From positions 62,001 to 126,000 of the forward strand of contig NZ_MRYI01000020.1 in the NCBI RefSeq assembly GCF_002260525.1: a DNA stretch of 64,000 bases, in the 5' to 3' direction. Numbering within the stretch: the first letter of the stretch is position 1; each line of letters opens with the position of its first letter. This document shows positions 1 to 7,841 of the stretch, piece after piece. The translations under genes and the position numbers were made by a program. The stretch comes from Hahella sp. CCB-MM4. Its GTDB lineage: Bacteria; Pseudomonadota; Gammaproteobacteria; Pseudomonadales; Oleiphilaceae. The notes beneath the pieces were generated by a model. That model saw nothing but the letters and a program-made list of their open reading frames with translations, made no database searches and was not told the DNA's origin.

Positions 1-397
1 TTTCCATATCGATGTACAGATCCCCTTTCCCGGATTTATGCAAAACACCTTCGGCGGCCACGATATCCCCAAAATCCCAGGACTTGACCATCTCTTTTTG
101 CTCAGGTGACAACGTTTTGTTGTTCACGTAAAACTGAATACGTCCGGTAGAGTCCTGAATCACGATAAAAGGACCACGCTTGGTCATAATGCGACCGGCA
201 ACCTTCGCGCGAATACCCATACCTTCCAGGGCTTCCTTGTCTTCTTCCCCATAACGGGCCTGCAGGTCGGCGCAATTGGCATCTCGACGGAAATCATTCG
301 GGAATGCCTGTCCCTGTTCGCGAATCTTACTCAGTTTGGCACGTCGCTCCGCGATCAGTTTATTTTCTTCAGGTGCCGAAGTTTGATTGTCAGTCAT
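1..397 (-). CDS. lysS: Lysyl-tRNA synthetase, class II, N-terminal part (cut by window edge)
   Basis: The first 132 codons are visible; the rest lies beyond position 1. The product charges tRNA-Lys with lysine in the cytoplasm. The translation begins [12 protein letters not shown] and has the class II LysRS N-terminal pattern: a helical lead ([10 protein letters not shown], then GQAFPNDF) followed by the OB-fold anticodon-binding domain ([36 protein letters not shown]). The ATG at 397-395 matches the usual family start. It lies downstream of prfB on the same strand, the prfB-lysS order seen in E. coli and many gammaproteobacteria, with about 180 bases between them. The catalytic domain is not visible here. 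Confidence 0.93.
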   Translation of the reverse strand, partial: MTDNQTSAPEENKLIAERRAKLSKIREQGQAFPNDFRRDANCADLQARYGEEDKEALEGMGIRAKVAGRIMTKRGPFIVIQDSTGRIQFYVNNKTLSPEQKEMVKSWDFGDIVAAEGVLHKSGKGDLYIDME

Positions 398-578
398 GAT
401 TACCCTATTCCACTTTTATTCCTGGCATCTGGCGAGTAAACGCATCATGCCAAGTGATTTCATTGCTAATTCGTTACTGATTCTCATCGCTACTATTAAG
501 TTTAAGTAGCCACTTAATTCCGTCAGGACCGGCAACCTCCTGCTCGAACAGGCATATGCCGCCGATCTCTGTGAGCAT

Positions 579-1677
579 TTACAGGCCTTGCTTCAGACTC
601 GCTTCGATAAAGTCATCCAGATCACCATCCAATACTGTCTGGCAGGATGAAGTTTCTACGTTTGTCCGCAAATCCTTGATTCTAGACTGATCCAGAACAT
701 ATGAACGGATCTGGCTGCCCCAACCGATATCTGACTTGCTATCTTCCACCGCCTGGGCCTCACTGTTCCGTTTTTGCAGTTCCAGCTCATACAGCTTTGC
801 TTTCAACTGCTTCATACACTGATCTTTGTTCTTGTGCTGGGAACGGTCGTTCTGGCACTGCACCACGGTATTGGTCGGCAAGTGAGTAATCCGTACCGCA
901 GACTCCGTCCGGTTAACGTGCTGACCACCAGCCCCGGATGCCCGGTAGACGTCGATGCGAAGATCTGCCGGATTGATTTCAATATCAATATTGTCGTCAA
1001 TTTCCGGGGAAACAAAGACCGATGCAAAAGAGGTATGACGACGGTTGCCCGAGTCAAACGGTGATTTCCTTACAAGGCGATGTACGCCCGTTTCGGTACG
1101 CAGCCAGCCATAGGCATATTCACCCTGGAAATGTATGGTGGCACTCTTAATACCTGCCACTTCACCAGGAGATGCTTCAATAAGCTCTGTTTTAAAGCCG
1201 CGACGCTCGCCCCAACGCAGGTACATCCGCAGGATCATGTTAGCCCAGTCTTGGGCTTCTGTTCCGCCGGAGCCGGCCTGAATATCAAGATAGGCATTGT
1301 TGGGATCCATTTCCCCGGCAAACATACGACGGAATTCCAGCTCTTCCACCCGGGTAGTCAAGCTGTCCAGCTCACCCTCAATTTCCGAGACTGCATCAGC
1401 ATCCTGCTCTTCCACTGCCATATCCAGCAGTTCCCTGGCATCCGCCAGACCGCTGGTGACCGTTTCACAGGTTTCGACGACCGCTTCCAGAGACGATCTT
1501 TCACGCCCCAGGCCCTGGGCACGATCTGGATCATTCCATACGTTGGGATCTTCAAGTTCCCGGGTTACTTCGACCAGACGTTCTTTCTTGACGTCGTAGT
1601 CAAAGATACCTCCGTAAGGATTCAGTACGCTCACTGAGGTCTTTAATTCGGTTTACAATCGGGGCGACTTCTAACAT
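579..1677 (-). CDS. prfB: Peptide chain release factor 2, made by programmed +1 frameshift
   Basis: RF2 reads UGA and UAA stops and triggers peptide release. Translation starts at ATG 1677-1675, runs 25 codons to an in-frame TGA at 1602-1600, and continues in the +1 frame from GAC. The joined product is 365 residues, the E. coli length. The anticodon-like SPF tripeptide falls at residues 205-207 and the catalytic GGQ at 250-252, exactly as in the family. The downstream frame alone would begin at an unrelated in-frame ATG and lose the real N-terminus. PrmC, which methylates the GGQ glutamine, and RF1 are encoded near 52 kb. lysS follows on the same strand. Confidence 0.95.
1598..1615 (-). promoter_or_regulatory. 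prfB +1 recoding site
   Basis: On the minus strand the sequence reads GGAGG TAT CTT TGA C. It contains a Shine-Dalgarno-like GGAGG just upstream of the slippery CTT codon, then the TGA stop and a C. This is the classical autoregulatory RF2 signal: when RF2 is scarce the ribosome pauses at TGA and slips forward one base. The spacing matches the known element, and translation on both sides matches RF2. Confidence 0.95.
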
Positions 1678-1847
1678 GAACAGGGCATCTCCGCGCTTAT
1701 TCGATAACGATGGATCAAAATGTGGGCGGCTATTGTAAAGGAAGTTGTGAATGAGTTGTAGCGGGAGGATGAACACGGCAGTCATTTGAGCTATCAACAA
1801 CACCGGCGCTCACCCTGAGCTTATCAAGGAGACAACAAGGAGCAGAG

Positions 1848-2351
1848 TTAGGAATCGAAATAATCCCGCATTTCCTCGTCAATTTCCTGACGTAGCGACA
1901 TTAACTTGAGAGCATAATCCCGTAGCTGGATTTCTTCCTCAGTGCGTGGAGACCACTCCGGAACGCCGACGGGCTTGGAGTCCCGATCCACCGCAACAAA
2001 GATCATCACACAGTGCGTGGCTTTTTTTCGTTCCTGTTCAATCGGATCACGGCAATACACATCAATGGCCAGATGCATACTGGTTCGTCCGGTATAGATG
2101 ACCCTGGCTTCTACCTCTACCACCATGCCGATGTGTATCGGGCATATAAACCGGATTCCGCCAACATAGGCTGTCACACAATAACGACCACTCCAGCTTG
2201 AAGCGCAGGCATATCCGGCCAGGTCAATCCATTTCATGACCACTCCACCATGAACCTTCCCGCCAAAATTCACATCCGTTGGCTCCGCAAGAAATCGGAG
2301 GGTCAGGCGATGCTTGTCATTTTTATCATTGGATCCGTGGGCAGTTGACAT
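1848..2351 (-). CDS. Acyl-CoA thioesterase, hotdog fold (YciA/acyl-CoA hydrolase family)
   Basis: A 167-residue cytoplasmic enzyme predicted to hydrolyse acyl-CoA to free acid and CoA. The N-terminal half holds the hotdog signature at about residues 28-45 (NFGGKVHGG then MKWIDLAGY, with catalytic-type Asp43), followed by the strand pattern AYVGGIRFICPIHIGMVVE. The C-terminal tail is charged and helical. An in-frame ATG lies 24 codons upstream (2423), but the start at 2351 has a GGAG five bases before it and directly precedes the conserved domain. It is transcribed alone. Its leader carries a 16-bp direct repeat (see findings). Substrate length cannot be inferred. Confidence 0.85.
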   Translation of the reverse strand: MSTAHGSNDKNDKHRLTLRFLAEPTDVNFGGKVHGGVVMKWIDLAGYACASSWSGRYCVTAYVGGIRFICPIHIGMVVEVEARVIYTGRTSMHLAIDVYCRDPIEQERKKATHCVMIFVAVDRDSKPVGVPEWSPRTEEEIQLRDYALKLMSLRQEIDEEMRDYFDS

Positions 2352-2372
2352 GGGGACTCCAGGCTCAGCGTA

Positions 2373-2408
2373 GGTCTTCGTTACCAATTGTGGGTCTTGG
2401 TTACCAAT
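2373..2408. repeat. Two 16-bp direct repeats in the thioesterase leader
   Basis: GGTCTTCGTTACCAAT (2373-2388) and GGTCTTGGTTACCAAT (2393-2408) differ at one base and are spaced exactly 20 bp apart, about two helical turns. The second copy includes the near-palindrome TTGGTTACCAA. They lie 20-60 bases upstream of the chosen thioesterase start and could be a two-site operator. No regulator is identified. Confidence 0.5.
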
Positions 2409-2633
2409 ATACAGTACCACCATTTAACCACCCATATATCTCTCCCTCCATTGGCGAAAGGGTTTAAGTGATTTCACTAAGCTCGCGTCTCTTCCGGCCC
2501 CCTTCTCCACTATTTCAAAAATTTTTCCCTGCTGGTGTCACATCTCCCTCCTCTAAACCGTCTTATCTGCAACCACTGAATTTCATAGAAAGCAGATGGC
2601 TTAATCAAACCAAAACGATGAACGAGGTATCAT

Positions 2634-3074
2634 ATGAACGAAATCAGATTCGATTACAGAAAAGAAAACCCTGCAGCGTTTGAAGCATTGATACAAGTAG
2701 AAGAGGCGATTGCAAATTCCTCACTGCCCGCAAAGCTTAAACATCTGATTAAGCTCCGGGTTTCACAGATCAATGGATGTGAATTCTGTATCGATATGCA
2801 CCTGAAAGAAGCGCGCAAGGATGGCGAGAGCCAGGATCGTCTGGATAAACTGGTGGTTTGGTCGGAAGTGGGTCTTTTTTCCAGCAGCGAAAAAGCGGCT
2901 TTGGAATGGGCCGAAGCGCTGACCACCAGAGGAAGCGCCAGCGATCTGGACAGCATATATTACAAGCTGGCAGAGCAGTTTGATGCCAACCAGATTGCCA
3001 ATCTGTCACTGGCTATCGCCATGATCAACCAATGGAACAGACTGCAGATTTCATGCGCGCACAAACGCTTCTAA
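2634..3074 (+). CDS. AhpD/carboxymuconolactone decarboxylase family protein
   Basis: A 146-residue protein of the alkylhydroperoxidase-D-like family, cytoplasmic. The redox motif CEFC at residues 49-52 followed by His56 (CxxCxxxH) is the family's peroxidase active site, preceded by the usual helix KLKHLIKLRVSQING. The length suits a single-domain family member. These proteins act as disulfide-relay partners in hydroperoxide reduction, but many members have no assigned substrate, so the exact role is open. GAGG six bases before the ATG supports the start. It converges on the permease gene, with a hairpin between them. Confidence 0.85.
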   Translation: MNEIRFDYRKENPAAFEALIQVEEAIANSSLPAKLKHLIKLRVSQINGCEFCIDMHLKEARKDGESQDRLDKLVVWSEVGLFSSSEKAALEWAEALTTRGSASDLDSIYYKLAEQFDANQIANLSLAIAMINQWNRLQISCAHKRF

Positions 3075-3102
3075 GCGCTTAGGCCTCTATGTTTTAGGCC
3101 TC

Positions 3103-3126
3103 CAGGCTCCCCTTTCGGGGAGCCTG
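3103..3126. terminator. Hairpin between convergent genes
   Basis: A perfect 10-bp stem, CAGGCTCCCC/GGGGAGCCTG, with the four-base loop TTTC. It lies 28 bases after the AhpD-like stop and 26 bases from the permease stop. T-tracts are weak on both sides, so its strength as an intrinsic terminator is uncertain, but its position suggests use by both genes. Confidence 0.7.
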
Positions 3127-3152
3127 TCTATCTTCAAATCCGAACGATTTTC

Positions 3153-4568
3153 TCAGGAACCGACTTCAGAAGCACCGGAATCGGAGGCAGTCCCAGTGGC
3201 TGTAATGTGAAGACGCTTTGGCTCATTTGGCATCAGAGTATTCAGAATAATTGCCGTCAACCCACTGACCGTGATGGCAGAACCAAATATGTTCTGAACT
3301 ATTTTGGGCATTTCCTTTAACACATCCGGCACTGTTGCCACTCCCAACCCCAAACCGAATGAAACCGCCATGATCAACATGGTCCGGCGATCAAGGTCCA
3401 GGGTAGCCAGAATTCTGATTCCCGCAGCCGCGACTGTTCCAAACATCACCAATGTTGCACCACCAAGAACGGGCTTGGGCAATTGCTGAAAAACGCCACC
3501 TATGATCGGAAATAAACCTAACACCACCAGAATTCCCGCTATCCAAAACGCCACATAACGACTGGCGATCCCGGTTAATTGAATAACACCATTATTCTGA
3601 CTGAAAGTAGTATTGGGGAACGTATTGAATATGGCAGCAATCATGGAATTGATACCATCTCCCAGCACACCACCTTTGATACGGGAACGATAGAGATCAC
3701 CGTCAATGGGCTGCTGAGATACCATGGAGGTGGCAGTCAAATCCCCCGACGATTCAATAGCCGTAATCAGGTAGATCAGTGCTACAGGAATAAAAGCTTC
3801 TATATCAAACGAAAATCCATATTTGAAGGGTAAAGGTATTGCCAGCCAATCCATCGAGCTGACTTTTGAAAAATCGACTTTCCCCAGAACTGATGCGGCA
3901 ATAAATCCCAGAATCAGCCCAAAGAATATGGCACCTGAGCGAACATAAGCATTACGACTCTGGTTCAAGACAATAATCACAGTCAGCACTCCGAAACCAA
4001 GCGCCAGATTCTGTAAGCTGCCAAAATCGGGAGCTTTAAATCCTCCCGCCAGATCCGTCATTCCCACCTTGATCAGAGACAGCCCGATGGTAGTGATCAC
4101 AATTCCCGTCACCAGCGGATTGATAAATGTCCTAAGCCGGTCCAGGAACTGACTCAGGAATATTTCAATAAAAGCCCCAAAAAAGCAGACACCAAATATC
4201 AGACTAAGAATTTCTTCCGGTCCACCTCCCCGCCCTTTGGCGATAAAGCCGGCGGCCAACACTGAACTGAGAAATGCAAAGCTCGTCCCCTGCAATGCCA
4301 CCAATCCAGACCCTACAGGCCCGAACTTTCGGGCCTGGATAAAGGTTCCAACCCCAGACACAATCAGAGACATACTGATCAGATAGGGCACTTCACTCCC
4401 CAAGCCAAGAACGCCACCAATAATCAGCGTGGGAGTGATAATCCCTACAAAACTGGCTAGCACGTGTTGCAGGGCCGCCAATACTGCGGCAGGTATAGGG
4501 GGCTTATCGTCCAGCTTATAAAGAAGCTCTGATTGTGGAAGTTCTGATTCTTGTTGTGGTTCGGCCAT
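3153..4568 (-). CDS. NCS2 nucleobase permease, probably xanthine/purine type
   Basis: A 471-residue inner-membrane transporter of the nucleobase-cation symporter-2 family with many hydrophobic segments (14 is usual). The NAT signature QNNGVIQLTG is at residues 324-333, followed by ASRYV. The final Gly and this surrounding match XanQ/XanP-type purine carriers better than UraA-type uracil carriers. The conserved acidic residue of TM8 is present (IESSGD, Glu272). The start is the ATG at 4568 with GGAGAA ahead of it, six codons inside the longest reading frame. It is apparently monocistronic. Proton-coupled uptake of xanthine, urate or another purine is inferred, not shown. Confidence 0.88.
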   Translation of the reverse strand: MAEPQQESELPQSELLYKLDDKPPIPAAVLAALQHVLASFVGIITPTLIIGGVLGLGSEVPYLISMSLIVSGVGTFIQARKFGPVGSGLVALQGTSFAFLSSVLAAGFIAKGRGGGPEEILSLIFGVCFFGAFIEIFLSQFLDRLRTFINPLVTGIVITTIGLSLIKVGMTDLAGGFKAPDFGSLQNLALGFGVLTVIIVLNQSRNAYVRSGAIFFGLILGFIAASVLGKVDFSKVSSMDWLAIPLPFKYGFSFDIEAFIPVALIYLITAIESSGDLTATSMVSQQPIDGDLYRSRIKGGVLGDGINSMIAAIFNTFPNTTFSQNNGVIQLTGIASRYVAFWIAGILVVLGLFPIIGGVFQQLPKPVLGGATLVMFGTVAAAGIRILATLDLDRRTMLIMAVSFGLGLGVATVPDVLKEMPKIVQNIFGSAITVSGLTAIILNTLMPNEPKRLHITATGTASDSGASEVGS

Positions 4569-4793
4569 GACAATTCTCCAGAGCATTAGCGCTATCTATT
4601 TTTTAATCAATTGTTAGAACTAATCAACCCAAGCAAATATTTGACCAAATGGTTAACTTTCATTTTCCTTTGTAGTTTTCGTGAGGCTGGGACAATAAAT
4701 CTTCTGTCGATAAAGTGAGTCAGGCACCAAATTTGTGCCTGGCTGGAAGGTCTGCGCTATGAGCAGGCATAGAAAACTATTGGGAATAGTCTA

Positions 4794-5369
4794 TTACTTG
4801 AAACGACTTAACCAGAGATTGATGATGGCGAGCAGCAGAATCACAACAAACACCACAGCTAATCCTGACCATTTGATCAGCGTCGCATAACCTGCGATAT
4901 CAGCAACCCAGTCCAATCTCACAGGCCAAGCCGAAAACACCTTACTTAACAGTACGTTTTCTGCAAAGTCAGCAACCATAGGCAGAAACGGCAACAATCG
5001 AAGATATTGAATTCGATCTTTTCCAGAACTGAGAGGCTTGATCACATACGTCAGCAGCAGGCTGAGAGACACTGAATAATAGACAGGATAAATAACGTCT
5101 ACTGTCACCGCTCCGAGCATATAACTCTGCCGGGCCGCTTCGCTGTATTCGGCCAATATCCGATAAACCACATCCGCGTTATAGAAAAAGTAGGTATCCA
5201 GAATCGGCGCGCCATCGGTATCGACGACAGCCGGAAGTAACAGCAGGGGGAAAACTGGATAAAGAATTGTCAGAGCAATCAGGACTTTTTTGGTGGCCAA
5301 CTGATCTTGGATTTTTAATATCCGATATAGAAGGCTCCAGAGAAGACGTTTCCGAGTACCAACAGGCAT
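4794..5369 (-). CDS. Unknown four-helix membrane protein
   Basis: 191 residues with a basic N-terminus and about four hydrophobic segments: near 28-48 (VLIALTILYPVFPLLLLPAVV), 88-110, 120-140 and 160-187. The region between helices 1 and 2 has an acidic, aromatic stretch (DTDGAPILDTYFFYNADVVYRIL) that probably faces the periplasm. I do not recognise a named family. It sits alone between the permease and the glycerol-3-phosphate dehydrogenase on the same strand, with gaps of 225 and 128 bases, so no operon is implied. The coding call rests on the length and the clear membrane topology. Confidence 0.7.
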   Translation of the reverse strand: MPVGTRKRLLWSLLYRILKIQDQLATKKVLIALTILYPVFPLLLLPAVVDTDGAPILDTYFFYNADVVYRILAEYSEAARQSYMLGAVTVDVIYPVYYSVSLSLLLTYVIKPLSSGKDRIQYLRLLPFLPMVADFAENVLLSKVFSAWPVRLDWVADIAGYATLIKWSGLAVVFVVILLLAIINLWLSRFK

Positions 5370-5497
5370 TTACCTTTAATCTCTACAATAAGCGATAAGA
5401 AAACATATCATAATCAGCGACTCTGCCGAAATATCACACGAATTATTGACCAACCTCACTCTCGACTCGGAAAAAGCCCTCAACGCCAGTCTTGTAC

Positions 5498-7102
5498 TCA
5501 ATGCGACTTAAAATACTCATCCCATTTCGCCTCCGCCTCATCACCAAAAAGAATCCTGCAAGCCTCCTTTAAACCAGGAGCAGCCTCCACGATTTCGTTT
5601 CTGACGACTAGCGATATCTTCGAGCGGCGGCGGAGGAAATCTTCCAGTTTGGTGACCATTTCCCGCCTGGCGGCGAGCTCAATTTCACAGCGCAAATACT
5701 CGGCGTTTTCAATCAGTAAGTCAGCCTTAGTCGGATCGGCGCGAATTTGGTCAAGCAGATGAAAGGCGTGAGCACCATAGCGGCGCCATAGGCGGGTCGA
5801 AAGTTGTTCTGAGGAACTGGGAGACGTGTGTTCATTCAAACCCATTAGAGCAGCCTGATGAAAAAATTCATCACGCGTGGTATCAGAAGGCTCTCCGTAC
5901 CAAATCTTTTCCGGATACGGAATGGGAATACCAAGCTTGGCAACATGGTCACAGATCTCATCCCCCACATTGATACAGTCCGTCAGCTTACCTCCATAGA
6001 TACTGATATGGCGACTTTCCTTATCAACATCGATGGCATGTTTGCGGGATAATTGCAGCCAATCGGTAGACTCCCCTTCACCACCACCAACCACCAAGGG
6101 CCTCACACCACAACGCTCAGCCACGATATCGGACTCTGTCAGAGGCTTGGGAAGGTTGAGCCGGGCGTTAATATTTTCCAGAATGAAATGCCGGTCTTCA
6201 TCTGTTACATGACTGTAGGGGGATTCCATTCGGGTATCTGTCGTACCTATACAGGTTTTTGGCCCCATGGGGATAACAAAGAACAGCCGCCCGTCATCGG
6301 CAAAGAACGTCAAAACACGTTTATTCGGAGTCAGGCGGTCGACAATCAGGTGGACCCCCTTGGAAAATACATGCCGGTGGCTAGTGGTTTGCCCCATCAT
6401 CTTATTGTGCTCATCAACGAAAGGACCACAGGCATTGATTAGAACTTTTGCCTGGATCGTCAACGGCTCTTGCGTCAATGTATCCCTGGCTTCAATCGAC
6501 CAGAGACCGCCAAACCTTTTTCCTCCGAGAGACTCTACATAATTCGCTGCCACGCATTCGCAGTCCATTGCAGAGCGAATAAAGTTAAATACGAAACGGG
6601 CATCATTATCATGAAGATAAGCATCTGAATATTCGAAGCCTCCTGTGGCCCCCTCAGTATTAACGATACTTTCTTCCTGGCGAATTCGACCTGGAGACAT
6701 ATATCTTGGGAACCGGGTAAAGCCGTTTCCCATAAACCAGTAAAGTACGGCTCCCAGATATAGAAACCAGGGGGGATAACGAAACCCTTTTTTAATCGTG
6801 GTAAAGAAACGAATTTCCTGAACGGTAGAGGGATAGCTGCGCATCAATCGGTTTCGAGACATACATAGCTTACGCACCAGCCCAAACTCATATGTTTCCA
6901 TATACTTAATCCCCCCCCAAGCTAAATTGGAGGAGTGCTGGCTGGTAAAACCGGCAAAGTCTCGTTTATCAATCAGGGCGACTTTTAAGCCTCTGGCAGA
7001 CAATGCAGCAGCGGAAACGGCACCATTAATTCCACCGCCAAGCACCAGGACATCAAAAATCTGGTGTTGCAGTTTCTGAATATTATTCTTGCGTAATTCC
7101 AT
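5498..7102 (-). CDS. glpD: FAD-dependent glycerol-3-phosphate dehydrogenase family
   Basis: 534 residues; oxidises sn-glycerol-3-phosphate to dihydroxyacetone phosphate and passes electrons to quinone at the inner membrane. The N-terminal dinucleotide-binding motif LGGGINGA is at residues 21-28, followed by SARGLKVALIDKRDFA. The loop after it reads SSNLAWGGIKYME where typical GlpD has SSKLIHGGLRYLE, so this is a divergent branch. GTTDT and YGGKLT later match the family, and the C-terminal domain is the helical GlpD type. AGGAGG just upstream fixes the start. A run of eight G encodes part of W-G-G. No glp genes lie nearby, so the symbol is tentative. Confidence 0.8.
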   Translation of the reverse strand: MELRKNNIQKLQHQIFDVLVLGGGINGAVSAAALSARGLKVALIDKRDFAGFTSQHSSNLAWGGIKYMETYEFGLVRKLCMSRNRLMRSYPSTVQEIRFFTTIKKGFRYPPWFLYLGAVLYWFMGNGFTRFPRYMSPGRIRQEESIVNTEGATGGFEYSDAYLHDNDARFVFNFIRSAMDCECVAANYVESLGGKRFGGLWSIEARDTLTQEPLTIQAKVLINACGPFVDEHNKMMGQTTSHRHVFSKGVHLIVDRLTPNKRVLTFFADDGRLFFVIPMGPKTCIGTTDTRMESPYSHVTDEDRHFILENINARLNLPKPLTESDIVAERCGVRPLVVGGGEGESTDWLQLSRKHAIDVDKESRHISIYGGKLTDCINVGDEICDHVAKLGIPIPYPEKIWYGEPSDTTRDEFFHQAALMGLNEHTSPSSSEQLSTRLWRRYGAHAFHLLDQIRADPTKADLLIENAEYLRCEIELAARREMVTKLEDFLRRRSKISLVVRNEIVEAAPGLKEACRILFGDEAEAKWDEYFKSH

Positions 7103-7239
7103 TCAACCCTCCTGCATCCACTTGTTAAGTGTAGACGAGGAATGCCGGAGGGATAAATTTGGGGTTTGCCTAACTAACTGAAGAGGGGTAGGAAATTGGG
7201 CAGTGCCGCTTAAAGATATAGGGCACTGCCACTATTTGA

Positions 7240-7779
7240 TCAATCGAATGACCACTGACCAGAGCGTGGAGCTATCTTAACTTCGTTCATTAGGGCCTGC
7301 TTCTCACCAGCCTCTAATAGATTAATATTGAACCAGACTGTAACGCCGCCGCCATTACTTTCCTGAGTCATTGCGAATCTATAAGGTAGAATGGTCGCCT
7401 TACCGTCTTTCAATTCTACCGGTATTCCTAATGGGTAACCTTCGCCCATGGCACTGTGAGCACGCCAACCCGAAGTTCCGACCCACTCCATGCGGGATAG
7501 CTCGTATTCCCCTGGTTCCAAACCTACAACCTCAAAGGATGAGGAGTCGCTAGCTAAACCGACTTTTTCTACATCAACCATATTGCCATTCTCATCTTCC
7601 TTTGAAATAACAACAATATAGCGTCTTACCCACTGCTCTAATGATTCATTATGATGAACCTTGGGAATCACCAAGACAGCAGAATTTGAGGTGTTTGCCG
7701 GAAACTCCTTTGTCGCACATCCTGCAAACCCGATGACAACGAACAAAAGAAGAAATCTGATAGACATATCCCTAATCAC
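7240..7779 (-). CDS. Predicted lipoprotein of unknown function
   Basis: 179 residues. The best start is GTG at 7779, because AAGGAG lies seven bases upstream (7792-7787); the later ATG at 7767 has poor spacing and the earlier ATG at 7809 has none. The N-terminus has a basic lead, a hydrophobic core and a lipobox ending FAGC, with Cys21 as the lipidated residue. The mature part looks like an all-beta domain (FEVVGLEPGEYELSRMEW) resembling carboxypeptidase-regulatory-like sandwich repeats, but I cannot name a family. It lies between glpD and recJ, probably transcribed alone. Confidence 0.72.
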   Translation of the reverse strand: MIRDMSIRFLLLFVVIGFAGCATKEFPANTSNSAVLVIPKVHHNESLEQWVRRYIVVISKEDENGNMVDVEKVGLASDSSSFEVVGLEPGEYELSRMEWVGTSGWRAHSAMGEGYPLGIPVELKDGKATILPYRFAMTQESNGGGVTVWFNINLLEAGEKQALMNEVKIAPRSGQWSFD

Positions 7780-7841
7780 TTTACGACTCCTTAAAAAACT
7801 TAAATACATGACAAACTTTCAGGGCGGGAGATTATGCCTGA

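Noticed and set aside
1600-1803. Separate 67-residue gene overlapping prfB
   Set aside because: Its last 25 codons are the true RF2 N-terminus before the frameshift; the portion upstream of ATG 1677 has no coding signal.
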